64,000 bases of DNA from Diplonema japonicum (GCA_964019335.1 OZ025695.1:310001-374000); one strand, 5' to 3'; numbered from the stretch's first letter, positions 9,975 to 20,409 are shown. Translations and numbers: made by a program. The notes: generated by a model from the letters alone, not told the origin.

Positions 9975-11441
9975 TCACAACTTCGACGCATCGCAGAAAT
10001 CAGGGACTTCTCCGAAAAGTACGTGCCACCAGTGTTGGTGCAACGGGCGATATCCCTCGTAGGTGTGGGTGAGTAAGTGAAGCAGCTCCCAACGCGTTTT
10101 CTCCCGTTCGCGAAAGAGCGCCGAATGTGGAAGCACGAAGAAAGGCGGAAACGCACGGAACTTCACAGGGTTAGGGATCTTCTCAAGCCCGGCATCGTAT
10201 CGAGGGTTCCCAAAGAACCTGTTCCATGTCAGGTGGAGCGCTTCCTGCAAGCCGTCGTTTGAGGTAAGACACGCGGCACCTATGACAGGAACGAAACGGT
10301 CCGATGCATTGGCAGCAGAAACGGCACTGCTCACCGCCTTCATAAGAACCTCTTTTGAATAGAAATAATCAGTAACCCAAGCCTCTCCAGGGACGAATAC
10401 GTAAGCGTCAACTTGAGGTACTTCGTCCAAACTGACTAGAAACGAGGCGAAACCCAATGTGGGGTGTATGTGCTTCCCTGCGAAAAAAACATCCTGGACC
10501 TTCGTTGACAATGTGTCGAAAATGTACAGAACCGACTCGGGGTGTGTCTGGTTGTTGTCGTTGCGCAACAAGGGCTGCGGGTTGACGTCGGCCGCGACGC
10601 ATTTCGAGACACTGTGATCGGTGTGTTGGAACAGAACAGGGAAGGCCATTTCATAGAAAGCCTCATGGTGGCCATCAGTACCGGATTCGTGGTGTTCCAG
10701 AAGGTTGCGGTACAAATCTGCATCGTGAAAATGTACAAAACTGTTCGGGATGGCGAAACTGTTGCCAAGCACACCAGATACAGCAGCGTCCGGACCGAGC
10801 TCTTTAAAGCCGCGGAGGTACGGGTCCGCGTTCCATATTGCTTTGAACAACGGTGTTAGTTTGTTGTGCAGAAACGCGGCGTTCGTCGGGAAAAGCGGTT
10901 GAAATGACTCGATTTTACACGTTTCCACCGATCTTATCAAATTCAGCAGGTGTTGAATATTTTCCCCTCGTGCGAAGGACATATCAACAAATACTACGGT
11001 TTCAGGTGGGTGCTGCACAGATGTTCTAAGCCTACCAGATCGCTGCATCATCAGAAACTCTAAAAATGCGGCGGTAGGGGTGTTGCAGTGTCTTCTAGTG
11101 CCCGCCCATACCCTTACCCCTGCGGTTTCCACCATTATGCGTACTGTCTCGGTGTCAGATTCTGTTGGTGTTACACCGCCGATCACGACTACGATTTTGT
11201 TGTCTAAGGTTGTCGGTTCCGCGGGGCGTGTTCTGAAGGCCATTTGCATGGTTTTTTCCGGCATGGAGGAGTGTTTCCGTTTTGGGGTAATCCATTTGGT
11301 TTTCGCAGGGTTAACGAGTTGTGTTTTGACTTCTAGATGCGGTTGTTCGTCCTGTTTGTCATGGACGATATCACGTTTGAACTGGACCCATAGCAGGACC
11401 ACCGTGAGGGCTGTTAAAATACCGCGGAAGTATTTCTTCAT
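9975..11441 (-). CDS. type II membrane protein, Golgi-type topology, unknown function
   Basis: A 488-residue protein. A short basic N-terminus (MKKYFRG) is followed by one hydrophobic segment (ILTALTVVLLWVQF, residues 7-20), giving a signal anchor with a large lumenal domain, as in Golgi glycosyltransferases. The lumenal part has a VVVIGGV strand, HFHDADLYRN (a possible D-x-D), several NxT sites and a conserved-looking tryptophan/histidine-rich C-terminus (HQHWWHVLFG). I cannot assign it to a glycosyltransferase family. The close spacing to the gene at 7688-9898 fits co-transcription and separate processing. Confidence 0.65.
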   Translation of the reverse strand: MKKYFRGILTALTVVLLWVQFKRDIVHDKQDEQPHLEVKTQLVNPAKTKWITPKRKHSSMPEKTMQMAFRTRPAEPTTLDNKIVVVIGGVTPTESDTETVRIMVETAGVRVWAGTRRHCNTPTAAFLEFLMMQRSGRLRTSVQHPPETVVFVDMSFARGENIQHLLNLIRSVETCKIESFQPLFPTNAAFLHNKLTPLFKAIWNADPYLRGFKELGPDAAVSGVLGNSFAIPNSFVHFHDADLYRNLLEHHESGTDGHHEAFYEMAFPVLFQHTDHSVSKCVAADVNPQPLLRNDNNQTHPESVLYIFDTLSTKVQDVFFAGKHIHPTLGFASFLVSLDEVPQVDAYVFVPGEAWVTDYFYSKEVLMKAVSSAVSAANASDRFVPVIGAACLTSNDGLQEALHLTWNRFFGNPRYDAGLEKIPNPVKFRAFPPFFVLPHSALFREREKTRWELLHLLTHTYEGYRPLHQHWWHVLFGEVPDFCDASKL

Positions 11442-11631
11442 GTGAACATACTTTTTTTTTTTTATAATATACCCTTTTACTTTTTTTTTTTTTCCAAAAC
11501 TTTTTTTTTCGAAATAATAACAACAACAGAAGGGGGGGGAAAAAAAAAGGGGGGGGAAATCTTTTTTTTAAAAGCAAAGAAAATTAAAACAATAGGGAGG
11601 GGGATTTTTTTTTTTTATTCTAAACTGAAGC

Positions 11632-11668
<37 letters not shown>

Positions 11669-11716
11669 GATTGCACTTCGTATCTTTTTTTTTTCTTCCT
11701 TTTTTTTTTGAGAATA

Positions 11717-12652
11717 ACAACGTACATGGTAACCAAATAACTTTTTTCCACTCAAGTCTGTAAGCAGAATTTCCACCACTGTTTACGGTACCCACAACTT
11801 TTTTTTCCACTCTCCACGGTAACCTACAACTTTTTTTTTCCACTCAAATGGTTTTTTTGTAAAGATTTTCCACTCTCCACGGTAACCTATTTTTATTTCC
11901 ACTAAAGCAATGTAAGTAAGAACTTTTTTCCCACCGTCAACGGTAACCTAAAACTTTTTTTCCACCGTCCACGGAAACCCACAACTTTTTTTCCAACGTC
12001 CACGGTGGAGGTGCGTGCACTTGGGAAAAACGTGTAGGCACAGCCAGAGCTCGAAAAAGACACCAAGAATTTCTCCTGGAAGTTGGCAGGGGCGATTTCC
12101 AAAGACGATTTAAAGCCAAAGCCGAGGAATCTGGCGTCTGATGTACTTCTCCACCCCTCGCCCCCCTGCCTGTGAATATGCCAAGGATGACCTCAAGCCC
12201 CTGTTGTCACGAAGTCACAGATAGGCCAGCAAAGAGGAAAATAAATGCAGCAACTTGTAAGAACCCTCATTACTCAACTGTTGCGCCAGCAACAATCACT
12301 CCTCGAAGTGCTGTCCCGGTTGTAGTCCCAGCCTTCAGGGTAGCCACCCATTTCTCTTAAAAGGTCTTTTTTCCTTTTCTTTTGCTATGACATCATGTTT
12401 TGCCCCCCTCGCTACATTTCGTGCCAAACCCCAATGAGTCGTAAAAATGTCGGAGGTTACCGTGGACGGTGGAAAAAAAGTTAGTGGTTGCATAAGGGAA
12501 ATTGTTGGTGGTTACAGTAAAAAGTGGAAAAAAAGTTGTAGGTTACCGTGGATGGTGGAAAAAAAGTTGGAGGTTACCGTGGATGGTGGAAAAAAAGTTG
12601 TAGGTTTAAGGCGACGGTGGAAAAAAGTTATTTGGTTACCGTGGACGTTGGT
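11717..12652. mobile_element. foldback-type non-autonomous element
   Basis: The outer ends match as inverted repeats: ACGTACATGGTAACC at the left (from about 11720) and the complement of GGTTACCGTGGACGT at the right (12634-12648), both followed inward by AAATAACTTTTTTCCAC. Inward of each end the same 30-35-bp unit (CACGGTAACC-x-ACAACTTTTTTTCCAC) is repeated several times: in plus orientation at 11717-12010 and in minus orientation at 12447-12652. A unique core of about 440 bp lies between and shows no convincing gene. Long arms built of tandem subrepeats are typical of foldback elements and some MITEs. No clear target-site duplication is visible. Confidence 0.75.
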
Positions 12653-13218
12653 TTCCCCCTTTTTTTTTTTTTTTTTTATTAACTGAACAGACGGTTCCGG
12701 CAATTAAGGGGAGTTGGTTCGACATAAGTTCTTCTTTTTTGTTTTTCTTTCTTCCTTCTTCCCTCCCTCCTTTTCCCCCCCCCCTTCTTTAGAGAAAAGA
12801 AGAAAGGAAAAAAAGAAAAGGAGGGGAAAAAATAGAAGAAAATAAAACGGTAAACAACACGAGGAGGGCTAAGGGAGAGGAGGGGCGACATGGAAGCTAG
12901 ATGTTTTTTTTTTTAAATGAGGCTATTTCACCCCCCCCTCCCCCTTTTTTTTGTTAGACAAGTCTTTGATAAGACTCATTCTTGTAAATAAAGATCATTC
13001 GTTTTTTTATTTTTTTTTATTTTTAGCCACCTTGTATGTTCCCGTTCCCATCTTACCCTTTATCCTTTTAGAGGATACAAGGGAACTATAGGTATCTATA
13101 TATATTTTTTTTTGAGAAGGGGGGAGGGGGGGTGTCGGACCTGGCTCCAGTGCACTGCTTAAAGCTACCCGTAGCTGCACTTTCACCAGTAAAAAAAAGG
13201 TTAGGCGAAGATTTTCAT

Positions 13219-13250
<32 letters not shown>

Positions 13251-13674
13251 CAATCGTTCTTTCTCCCTTCCATTCTCTTTGTTCGACAAAAAAAATCAAA
13301 ACAACAACGACTTCACCGCCTCCATAAGGTTCCCCATTGCCACATCGTGACCCCTAAGGTAATGCAGAGCCTGCAGTACCCGGGGGGGGGGGGGGTTATT
13401 TCACGACACTCTGATATTACTTTGTTCACCACGAAGGGCGAAGGGGAGGTACAACCCCCCTCCCTTCCAAGTGCAGGTCGTTTCAGAAGAGTGAAATAAA
13501 TTATAACAGGGTAGATCAAAAAAGAAAAAAAAAAAGAGGACTTAAAAAAAAAAACTTTAGGAACAAAAAAAAAGGGGATCACGTGGGAGAGAGATTTCTA
13601 TTTCATTTAAAAAAAAAATTGATACAAAAAAAAAAAAGTTCAGTGTAGTAGCCTCCCCCTCCCCCTCCCCTGTT
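12653..13674. other. homopolymer-rich spacer
   Basis: No gene is seen. It contains AG-rich low-complexity DNA (12740-12900), a (TC)n tract near 13226-13251, a G-run near 13382-13395 and a complex piece at 13315-13500 without a supported reading frame. Confidence 0.55.
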
Positions 13675-16047
13675 TTACAAATTCTCGTCTCGAAGCATAT
13701 CCTGAACGGTAGTACCCCGCAGCAGAGGCGAAGGTATCAGCAGCGTGGTTTCGGTGACGGAGTTTCCGGAGGTTCGCCGTTTTCCGTTCCCGTTGGTGTT
13801 GTTGGTTCCTAGCCCATCAAGTAGCGTGTTTGCGAAGTAAGGTTCCTGGCCCTTTTTACTCGGTCTAGAGGGGAGGTGGAGAGGTGATATATACGACTGG
13901 GATGTTGAGCTCGTGGGAAGAGAGGAGTTGGGAAGGGATGGGACGGGTGTGTTCGCCTTCTTAGGTCGCTTCTCCTTCTTCTCCGACGTGCGGGCGGCAA
14001 TGGCGGCAGCTAGAATGACAGGTCCGTCTGGTACTTGTAGCTGTTCCACCGTTCCACAGCTATCAGACGACCCTTCTGCGACAGGGAGCTGCCATTCATT
14101 GAAAGACGCATTCAACAGCTTACTGTCGCGCTTCAATGGCCCCATTAAAGGATTCCCCTCATCATCCCACAGCGACATATCGATCACCACCGGATCTTTT
14201 TTCGGTTTTTTTTTTCGCTTCGTTCGCAGTTTTTTCACTGTTTCTCTTGCGGCTACGGCCGCTGCCATCACCACCAACGGCACCTCCAGATCAACACTGC
14301 TTTGTAAAACAGGCGGCGACGGCGGCCGCGATCCCGCTTCTGAGCTGCAAACAGACTCCGCTAAGAGTCCGACATCTCGTAAGGGATTTAAAAACATCTT
14401 TGGCCGTTTGCTCAAAGAAGATCCTCTTCGTCGGAAAGGGTCTTTCAAAGGGGACAGCATAGTGGAATCGTGATGCTGTGGGAAGGTAAAGCTGCTGAGA
14501 TGCGTGGGCTTTCTGTTCTTGGTGGGTTTCCTGGAGAGGTTGGGCCGGAGCTCAGCTGAAGACATGTGGCGGAAATTGAATGAAGCGTGCTTGCCTTGAT
14601 GAAAACTCGGTTCGTCGGCTTCGTTGAAACTATTTTGCGGGTCGCGGGGTGTTATTGTTTTGATGATCTGGACGAGGCTTTCAACAGTCGCTGTTAGGTT
14701 GTCGATCTTCTCGTCGAGAACGGAGTCCGTCGCCATAAGCTGCGCCTTGGCAAGCTGGTGCCTCCGGTTTCTGAATTCCTTGACCGCCCCGTAGATTTTG
14801 TTCCGCTTGTGATTGTTTATCTTAAGAAGCCGTTTCAACGCACCTTCATCATCCTCTTGTTTCGCCGCCTTCTCAATACCGGACAAAGCTGCTCCAGCCG
14901 AACCACCGCGACGCTCCTTCTGTTTCTTGGCTTCTCTTTCATGTTGTTTTGTCTCCCTCCACACGTGTTGGATAAGCGTGGTGGCAGCTATTTTATACTC
15001 CAAATGTGCGACCTGATTGTCGCAAAAAACAGATATCAACTGCTCGTTTCGCGACAATGCGAGTTTGTTCGTCAAAATACCACCGAACATGGCGGCGATC
15101 ACGTGGCCGATAATACCGATGCAGCAGGTTAAGAATCTCCCGGTGATGGTAACGGGGACCATGTCGCCGTACCCGATTGTGGACGATGTGATGAAGGCGA
15201 ACCACAGGCAGTTGCCGGGTTCGGCGAAATCGGCCTGCTTGTCTCGTTCCAACACGAACATGCAAAACGCAGCAACGAGAAGAGAGACCACCAAACAATA
15301 TATAGTCATCAGGACCGGATTATCATAAAAAATCATCTTCAAGGTTAACCTCCACCGAATTTTCAAATTCATTCGCCTAAAATCCTCGTAATAAGCGCTG
15401 ATTCGAGATCTTTTTAAAAACGCGTCGCTCGATGTATGCAACATCCTAACAACCAAGTACAGTCTTAAAAACATCAAAAGCTGAAGAATCTGATATAGAT
15501 ACCAGTCTCTTGGTACCCACGGGTACGGGAGAATCAGATGCACAATGACCTCCCCAACGAACTTTGGAAAGAGGGAGGAGGTGATGAATTGGTAGGAATG
15601 TTTCGATTCCCCTATGGCTTGTTTGGCGGCGACGACCTGCTGTATCATGGATTTGCCTTTCAGAAGACCTTTCGCCCATTCTTGTTGCTTGAGCGTTAGG
15701 AGGTTACGGTAGTACTGAACTAGGAAGATAATAGACAGAATGGTCATGAGGATCAGCGCTGTTTCCGTGCACACGACGAAGGTCTCTATCCAATCCTCGT
15801 CACCCTTGGCGTAGATTACACAGTTTTGAATGATCATCAGTACAACGGCGCCTAGTGAGCTCGCACATATATGTTGGTCCTTTTTTAGCCTCCACCTGTC
15901 GGCCGCAACACCTGTTGTAGTACCCAGGTTCACAGCATTTGTATCCGGTATAGCTTGCCCGGGGGCAGTTGGCAAGGATGCCAAGCCCAGTCCTGATGCC
16001 TGTTTGTCTAAGCCCAGCAATGGGGAACTTCCACCGTTGATCTCCAT
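13675..16047 (-). CDS. small-conductance (SK-type) potassium channel
   Basis: A 790-residue protein from the ATG at 16047 (a GTG three codons upstream is not used). Six membrane segments lie between residues 60 and 325; the fourth lacks the arginine ladder of voltage sensors. The pore has TIGYGD (290-295) followed by MVP. After S6 come a NKLALSRNEQ linker and two helices (about 345-365 and 412-440) that match the calmodulin-binding region of SK channels, so gating by Ca2+/calmodulin is likely. About 45 charged residues are inserted between these helices. A coiled coil follows (445-465). The long C-terminus contains two similar basic repeats, AAAVAARETVKK (595-606) and AAAIAARTSEKK (680-691). 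It would conduct K+ in response to Ca2+ in the plasma or flagellar membrane. Confidence 0.85.
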   Translation of the reverse strand: MEINGGSSPLLGLDKQASGLGLASLPTAPGQAIPDTNAVNLGTTTGVAADRWRLKKDQHICASSLGAVVLMIIQNCVIYAKGDEDWIETFVVCTETALILMTILSIIFLVQYYRNLLTLKQQEWAKGLLKGKSMIQQVVAAKQAIGESKHSYQFITSSLFPKFVGEVIVHLILPYPWVPRDWYLYQILQLLMFLRLYLVVRMLHTSSDAFLKRSRISAYYEDFRRMNLKIRWRLTLKMIFYDNPVLMTIYCLVVSLLVAAFCMFVLERDKQADFAEPGNCLWFAFITSSTIGYGDMVPVTITGRFLTCCIGIIGHVIAAMFGGILTNKLALSRNEQLISVFCDNQVAHLEYKIAATTLIQHVWRETKQHEREAKKQKERRGGSAGAALSGIEKAAKQEDDEGALKRLLKINNHKRNKIYGAVKEFRNRRHQLAKAQLMATDSVLDEKIDNLTATVESLVQIIKTITPRDPQNSFNEADEPSFHQGKHASFNFRHMSSAELRPNLSRKPTKNRKPTHLSSFTFPQHHDSTMLSPLKDPFRRRGSSLSKRPKMFLNPLRDVGLLAESVCSSEAGSRPPSPPVLQSSVDLEVPLVVMAAAVAARETVKKLRTKRKKKPKKDPVVIDMSLWDDEGNPLMGPLKRDSKLLNASFNEWQLPVAEGSSDSCGTVEQLQVPDGPVILAAAIAARTSEKKEKRPKKANTPVPSLPNSSLPTSSTSQSYISPLHLPSRPSKKGQEPYFANTLLDGLGTNNTNGNGKRRTSGNSVTETTLLIPSPLLRGTTVQDMLRDENL

Positions 16048-16763
16048 GTTTCCCACCCACCTTTAATTTTTTTTCCCCCCCCATAACAGAGTGTTTTTCA
16101 TTGGGTGCCCTGGAGCACTTCTTAGCACAGAACTATTGATTTATGAAACACGGCACCCCGGATGCAATTGTAGAATGGTGACAGGCACGTGTAGGATCCC
16201 CTGTCCACGGTGGGCACTAACCATGGCACAAATCCCGCAAAAGTGGATCGAGTTTTTTTTGTTGATTTGCTGGCCTCTTTTCTCTGACGCCTCATTTTTT
16301 CACAAATCTGCAGAACATCAGGGGAAAAAAAATAAAGTACTTTATTTTTCCCGGCTCTAGCCAAAAAAATCCCATTAGAGGGAATCCCGAAAATAAATAA
16401 AGACAAAAAAAAAAAAAAAAAAAAAAAAAAAGACACTTGGTTGTTGATTTTCTTAAAAACACCCCCCCCCCCCCCCCCGCGATGTTTGAAACGTGGCTCT
16501 AAAAAAATGAAATGAAATGAAACAAACACAAAAAAAAGGGAATTTCTGGAATAAATGCCGAAAGCTATTCGGTGTGAATACACATTTGGTGTAGAATACA
16601 TTTCTTGTAGAGCATACCTCTGAAAACAAAAACGTCAGTACGCGATTTAAAAAAAAAATCTTTTTTTTTTTTAAAGCTAGACCTAAGATTAATTCGCCTA
16701 CTCAGAGACTTTTCTCATAAAAAAAAAAAGGGAGGGAAACATAGAATATATAATAAAAAGTGC

Positions 16764-16806
<43 letters not shown>

Positions 16807-16902
16807 CCCGTTCCCATATAAAAAAAAAAGGAAACAAATATGGTGAATTTGTTTTACCCTTTTTTTTAAAAAAAAAAAAAAAAAATCACCCCCCTTATAT
16901 TT
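16048..16902. other. homopolymer-rich spacer
   Basis: No gene is seen. It contains a C-run (16461-16478), A-runs and a T-run of about 40 nt (16765-16804). The piece 16090-16320 is complex sequence but holds no convincing frame. Confidence 0.55.
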
Positions 16903-17760
16903 TCACAGCTTTGCTTTCTTTTTTGCCATGGGGTTAGTGGGCTTACCCCCAACAGCATGGAGAGATCTTCTCATAATGTCTTTCTCGTGAGCAAAAACGG
17001 TTTCAAGAGACCTCCTCAGGTGCCCGTTCATGACCTGCTTGGTGAAGGTGAGGGTGGTGGCGGCACCAACCTGGATAATCTCTTCGGCTTTCTCCACAGC
17101 ACAGTTTACGACTGTCTCGGGGGGGTGAAGGGAATTCACAAGGCCGTAGTCACGGGCTTTTGATGCCGAGAACCACTCAGCAGTCAGGATCAACTCCTTG
17201 GCCCTGGCTGTACCGATAAGGTAAGGGAGCATAAACGACGACCCAAGCTCGGGTGTGATGCCAAGCTTCATGAATGGGTAGGTAAACCGCGCATTTGTCG
17301 CAGCGAAAACCAGATCATGCTGATTCATAAGGGCCATGTTGCAGGCACCCCCCACGGCGAAACCTGTAACAGCAGCGATAGAAAGTTTTTTGAAGTCCCA
17401 AAAGGCTTTTGTTAGACCCCCGAGAACACCATCAGTTGGGTCTAATGCCATGCCCCTTGCAAGGTAATCTTTGGTGATCTCTTTTGGAATGTAAACCTTG
17501 TCGTCCCCCTTCAGCATGAGACCGGAGCCCCAGTTGTTCCTTCCGCACCACACTGCCGCTTTTACGTCGTTGCATCTGCCCATGTGCTCCAACGTGGCGA
17601 ACGTTTCAGCAATTAGGTTCGGGGACAAAGCGTTTCTTGTTTTGTGGTCATCCCACATGCATACTGCCACACCGGAGTGTTTCAACTCGTATGTGATGTT
17701 CCTGAGCTCGTACACCACAGGGGCCCCTGTCGTTGGGTACAACAAGATTTCCCCAGGCAT
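16903..17760 (-). CDS. enoyl-CoA hydratase/isomerase family, delta3-delta2-enoyl-CoA isomerase-like, with PTS1
   Basis: A 285-residue crotonase-fold protein. The ATG at 17760 follows a 23-nt A-run. The oxyanion-hole regions are visible at about 72-85 (WCGRNNWGSG) and 131-141 (VTGFAVGGACN). TPELGSS (169-175) supplies E171 at the position of the catalytic glutamate of ECI2/CDYL-type isomerases, while the second glutamate typical of hydratases (GGxxEL) is replaced by NMAL. This favours an isomerase acting on unsaturated fatty acyl-CoAs in beta-oxidation. The protein ends K-A-K-L; A-K-L is a functional PTS1 form, predicting import into peroxisomes or glycosomes. Hydratase activity cannot be excluded from sequence alone. 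Confidence 0.85.
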   Translation of the reverse strand: MPGEILLYPTTGAPVVYELRNITYELKHSGVAVCMWDDHKTRNALSPNLIAETFATLEHMGRCNDVKAAVWCGRNNWGSGLMLKGDDKVYIPKEITKDYLARGMALDPTDGVLGGLTKAFWDFKKLSIAAVTGFAVGGACNMALMNQHDLVFAATNARFTYPFMKLGITPELGSSFMLPYLIGTARAKELILTAEWFSASKARDYGLVNSLHPPETVVNCAVEKAEEIIQVGAATTLTFTKQVMNGHLRRSLETVFAHEKDIMRRSLHAVGGKPTNPMAKKKAKL

Positions 17761-17788
17761 TCTTTTTTTTTTTTTTTTTTTTTTTTTC

Positions 17789-17791
17789 CTG
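17789..17791 (-). promoter_or_regulatory. predicted splice-leader acceptor AG
   Basis: In gene orientation CGCTCAG is followed by G, a 23-nt A-run, GA and the ATG. It is the first AG upstream of the isomerase start, so an added leader would leave a nearly pure A leader of about 25 nt. Inferred, not shown. Confidence 0.35.
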
Positions 17792-17881
17792 AGCGCGGTA
17801 TTGTAGGTGTTCAAAATATGGTAAAAAAACAACGCACGTTTTTTTAGGTGGTGGGGATAACATGGAAATATAAGAAGTACA

Positions 17882-17998
17882 TCAGATGTGTTGTTCGCTG
17901 TTGACCTCCTCGTCGGTCATCACGCCCGAGTGGAAGAACGTAACGCAGATGCTCAGGGTGACGAACAGGCAGCAAACTGCACGAGCGCAGAATCTTGG
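17882..17998 (-). other. possible small membrane-protein exon
   Basis: This 38-codon open frame ends at TGA (17882-17884). It encodes a hydrophobic stretch (AVCCLFVTLSICVTFF) and an acidic tail (MTDEEVNSEQHI). It is open only from 17998; an AG lies just inside it and an ATG-containing frame (MHAVCSTLAGASR) lies immediately upstream in another phase. It could be the last exon of a small tail-anchored protein with a short intron, or chance. The local base composition is gene-like, unlike the flanking homopolymers. Confidence 0.25.
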
Positions 17999-18408
17999 TT
18001 ACCCGGGACGCCCCGGCTAGGGTTGAGCACACCGCATGCATTAAGGACACGACGCGGAACGCAGAAGAAGCTACTGCTCGGCCGTGGAGCGCCCCCTGTA
18101 ATCAAGTAGGTATTTCGTGCTTCGTTGCACGCTTAACGCCACCTAGTGTTGCAATCAAAGCCCCATTTCTTTTTTTTTTTCCCTCGCTAAAAAAAATTCT
18201 TAAAAAACTAACTGTAAAGAAGAGCGGGGCGCATGAAGGAGATGATGGAAAGGAGAGAAACCATACTAGCCATGGCAACCACCCCTACCATCACAGAAGT
18301 CCCTGTATCTCGAAACATCGGATGTTTTAAAAAACTTCCGCAAACCCGCAAAGTTTTTTACTTCCGCAAACCCGGACTTTGTATATTTTCGTCGAAACCT
18401 GGCCGGGT

Positions 18409-18449
<41 letters not shown>

Positions 18450-19093
18450 GCCTTAGTGTAAGCGCCCTATTTTTTTTTGGCCTAATTTCGACATTTTTGA
18501 CCCTTGGCATAGCTGTGAAGCGAATCGGTTTTCGCACATTTTTCGCATTGTCAGGTCTAAGCCCAAATTTTCGCATCCCACCCTTTGTGGTCAAGAACGA
18601 CAAACTGAAAATACTGCACAGGCTTGGTACCATTGGTGACCCTTCGTATTAACTTCCCGCGCATAAAAGTTGACACTTGATTGCCAGAGAAGCAAGCCTT
18701 TTTTTCTCTTTTTGTAAAGGTGGTATTCGATCAGCCAAACGGTCTCAAGTTTGACACCGTGCTGCCTTCCCCGAGTGCTTGCGTACGCCTGCATGAAGTG
18801 AGGGTAATATGATCCCGGCATATAAATCATACTTACGAACGGTATTCTTGCCCAGACATGTCATAGATAGAAGAGAACTGGCTGCCAGAGACGTACATTG
18901 TGGTGTCCTACAGCTTGCAATCCCGTTTAAGCAAATCGTAGCTGCCGCATAGTAAGCCCGCCTGCTTTAGTTGCCTCTAAAATAAATATCATTTGAGCAA
19001 CTTCATTTTTCTACGCAAAATATAAAAAAAAAAAAAAAAGAAAAAAAAAAAAAAAAGGAGAGAACAGAAAAGACAGGGTGGGTGGGATAACGG

Positions 19094-19214
19094 CCCCATA
19101 TCTCTAACTCAGACCGTCTGGCACCTGCTTCCCTTGGTTTTCCTAATAAGAATTTCCTTCTACAGCCCCCTTAGCAAGTTCAGGATTGACCAGATGGGTG
19201 TTAGAGATATGGGG
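19094..19214. repeat. short palindromic element
   Basis: CCCCATATCTCTAAC at 19094-19108 is the exact complement of GTTAGAGATATGGGG at 19200-19214; about 90 bp lie between. No coding capacity is seen. A MITE-like remnant is likely. Confidence 0.5.
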
Positions 19215-19504
19215 GGTTACAGGGGGAAAAAAGTCGATGGAGTTTCAGTGTGCATGGGGTGTCACTGAAGAACTTGATGATTAATCATGCCATACGTAGT
19301 GCAATGGGAAGGGGGAAAAGAAGAGCAAGAAAGTGCGCCTGGGTTGCCTAGCTCATCCGTGCAAACCTTTCTTAAAAGCACTAAAAACTACGTTTTTTTT
19401 TTTTTCTTCCCTGTTTTTTTTGACGGGGGGGGGGGGGGGGGGGGGACAAGGGAGGGATCTTTGTTTTTTTTTCTTTTTATTATTTCGTCATTTTCTTCAC
19501 TCAC

Positions 19505-19945
19505 TAGGGCTCATTTAACGCGAAAACGCCCAAAATTTAACTAGTTAAATTATGAGATTTTGGAGTTAAATTATGGATTCCAAAGTGAAAAAATGGGTCT
19601 TGTTATGGAAAAAATGTACCCGATCCCTTGAAAAATCTTTTTGGGGGTGGGGTATTTTGACTATTTTTTGGCAATCTGAGGCCATTCCGGCCCTTAAAAG
19701 TGGGAATAAGTGCTTTACTTCCCCTTAAAATGCCACGGCAAAATAGCTGCCCCAAAAAGCTGACGCGTGTGAGAAAAACAGCAGTGAAAGCAGTGAGAGA
19801 GAGTGACAAAACGACTTACTTGCCGCCAAATGAGCCATTATTTAACACTCGTTATCCGTTTATTTTTGCACGAGGGTCGTGCAAAAAGAAATTCGGGAAC
19901 TCAAGTTAAATAATGGCTCATTATTTGCTGGCAATAAATAGCTAC
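19505..19945 (-). repeat. interspersed repeat, copy 2 (inverted)
   Basis: The reverse complement matches the block at 561-1060, including ACGACTTACTTGCCGCCAAA, GAGCCATTATTTAAC, a hairpin reduced to GCACGA-GGG-TCGTGC and the AAGTGGGAATAAG section. The 21-bp array is replaced here by degenerate TTAAATTATG words (19535-19575). The copy has diverged by substitutions and small indels. Confidence 0.6.
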
Positions 19946-20080
19946 TGTAAAACAATAAATTACCGAAAGTGAAAACTAAAGTTTTTTTTTTCTTTGTGCT
20001 GTCCCCCCCTGAAGAATTTATCTGTGGCAAAAGAGCTTTTAAAAAAAAAAAAAAAAATGGCAAAAATAGCTGTCATAAAT

Positions 20081-20409
20081 ACGTAAGACCAGGGATCAGG
20101 TTTTCTAGCATACTGACTTTTCCAGTCTGATATGCTAGATGTCGGTACCAGAGCACTTGTTTCTAAGGGCAGGCTTATCCTGCGCTTGTTTGGTCAGCGT
20201 CCGGAAAAAAGAATGAAAAAATGAAGACCCTCCAAGGGTTTGAACCCCCTGTTGCGCAGACACCACGTAAGACCAGGAGGGGCAGGGGGATCAGGTTTTC
20301 TAGCATACTGACTTTTCCAGTCTGATATGCTAGATGTCGGTACCAGAGTACTTGTTTCTAGGGGCAGGCTTATCCTACGCTCGGAAAAGAAAATGAAAGA
20401 ATGAAGATG
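20081..20409 (+). repeat. tandem duplication of a ~180-bp unit with hairpin
   Basis: A block starting ACGTAAGACCAGG at 20081 recurs from 20265. Both contain TCAGGTTTTCTAGCATACTG, the word GATATGCTAGATGTCGGTAC, GGGCAGGCTTATCCT and a TTGCGCAGACAC end. TCTAGCATA and TATGCTAGA in each unit are complementary and could form a stem. No coding potential is evident. It is a local duplication of a mobile or structured repeat. Confidence 0.65.

Noticed and set aside
9899-10156. N-terminal extension of the polytopic protein
   Set aside because: It starts at GTG inside the upstream gene and would bury the signal peptide; the ATG at 9898 is better.
20215-20250. tRNA-like T-arm (GGGTTTGAACCCC)
   Set aside because: No matching D-arm, anticodon arm or acceptor stem could be drawn around it.
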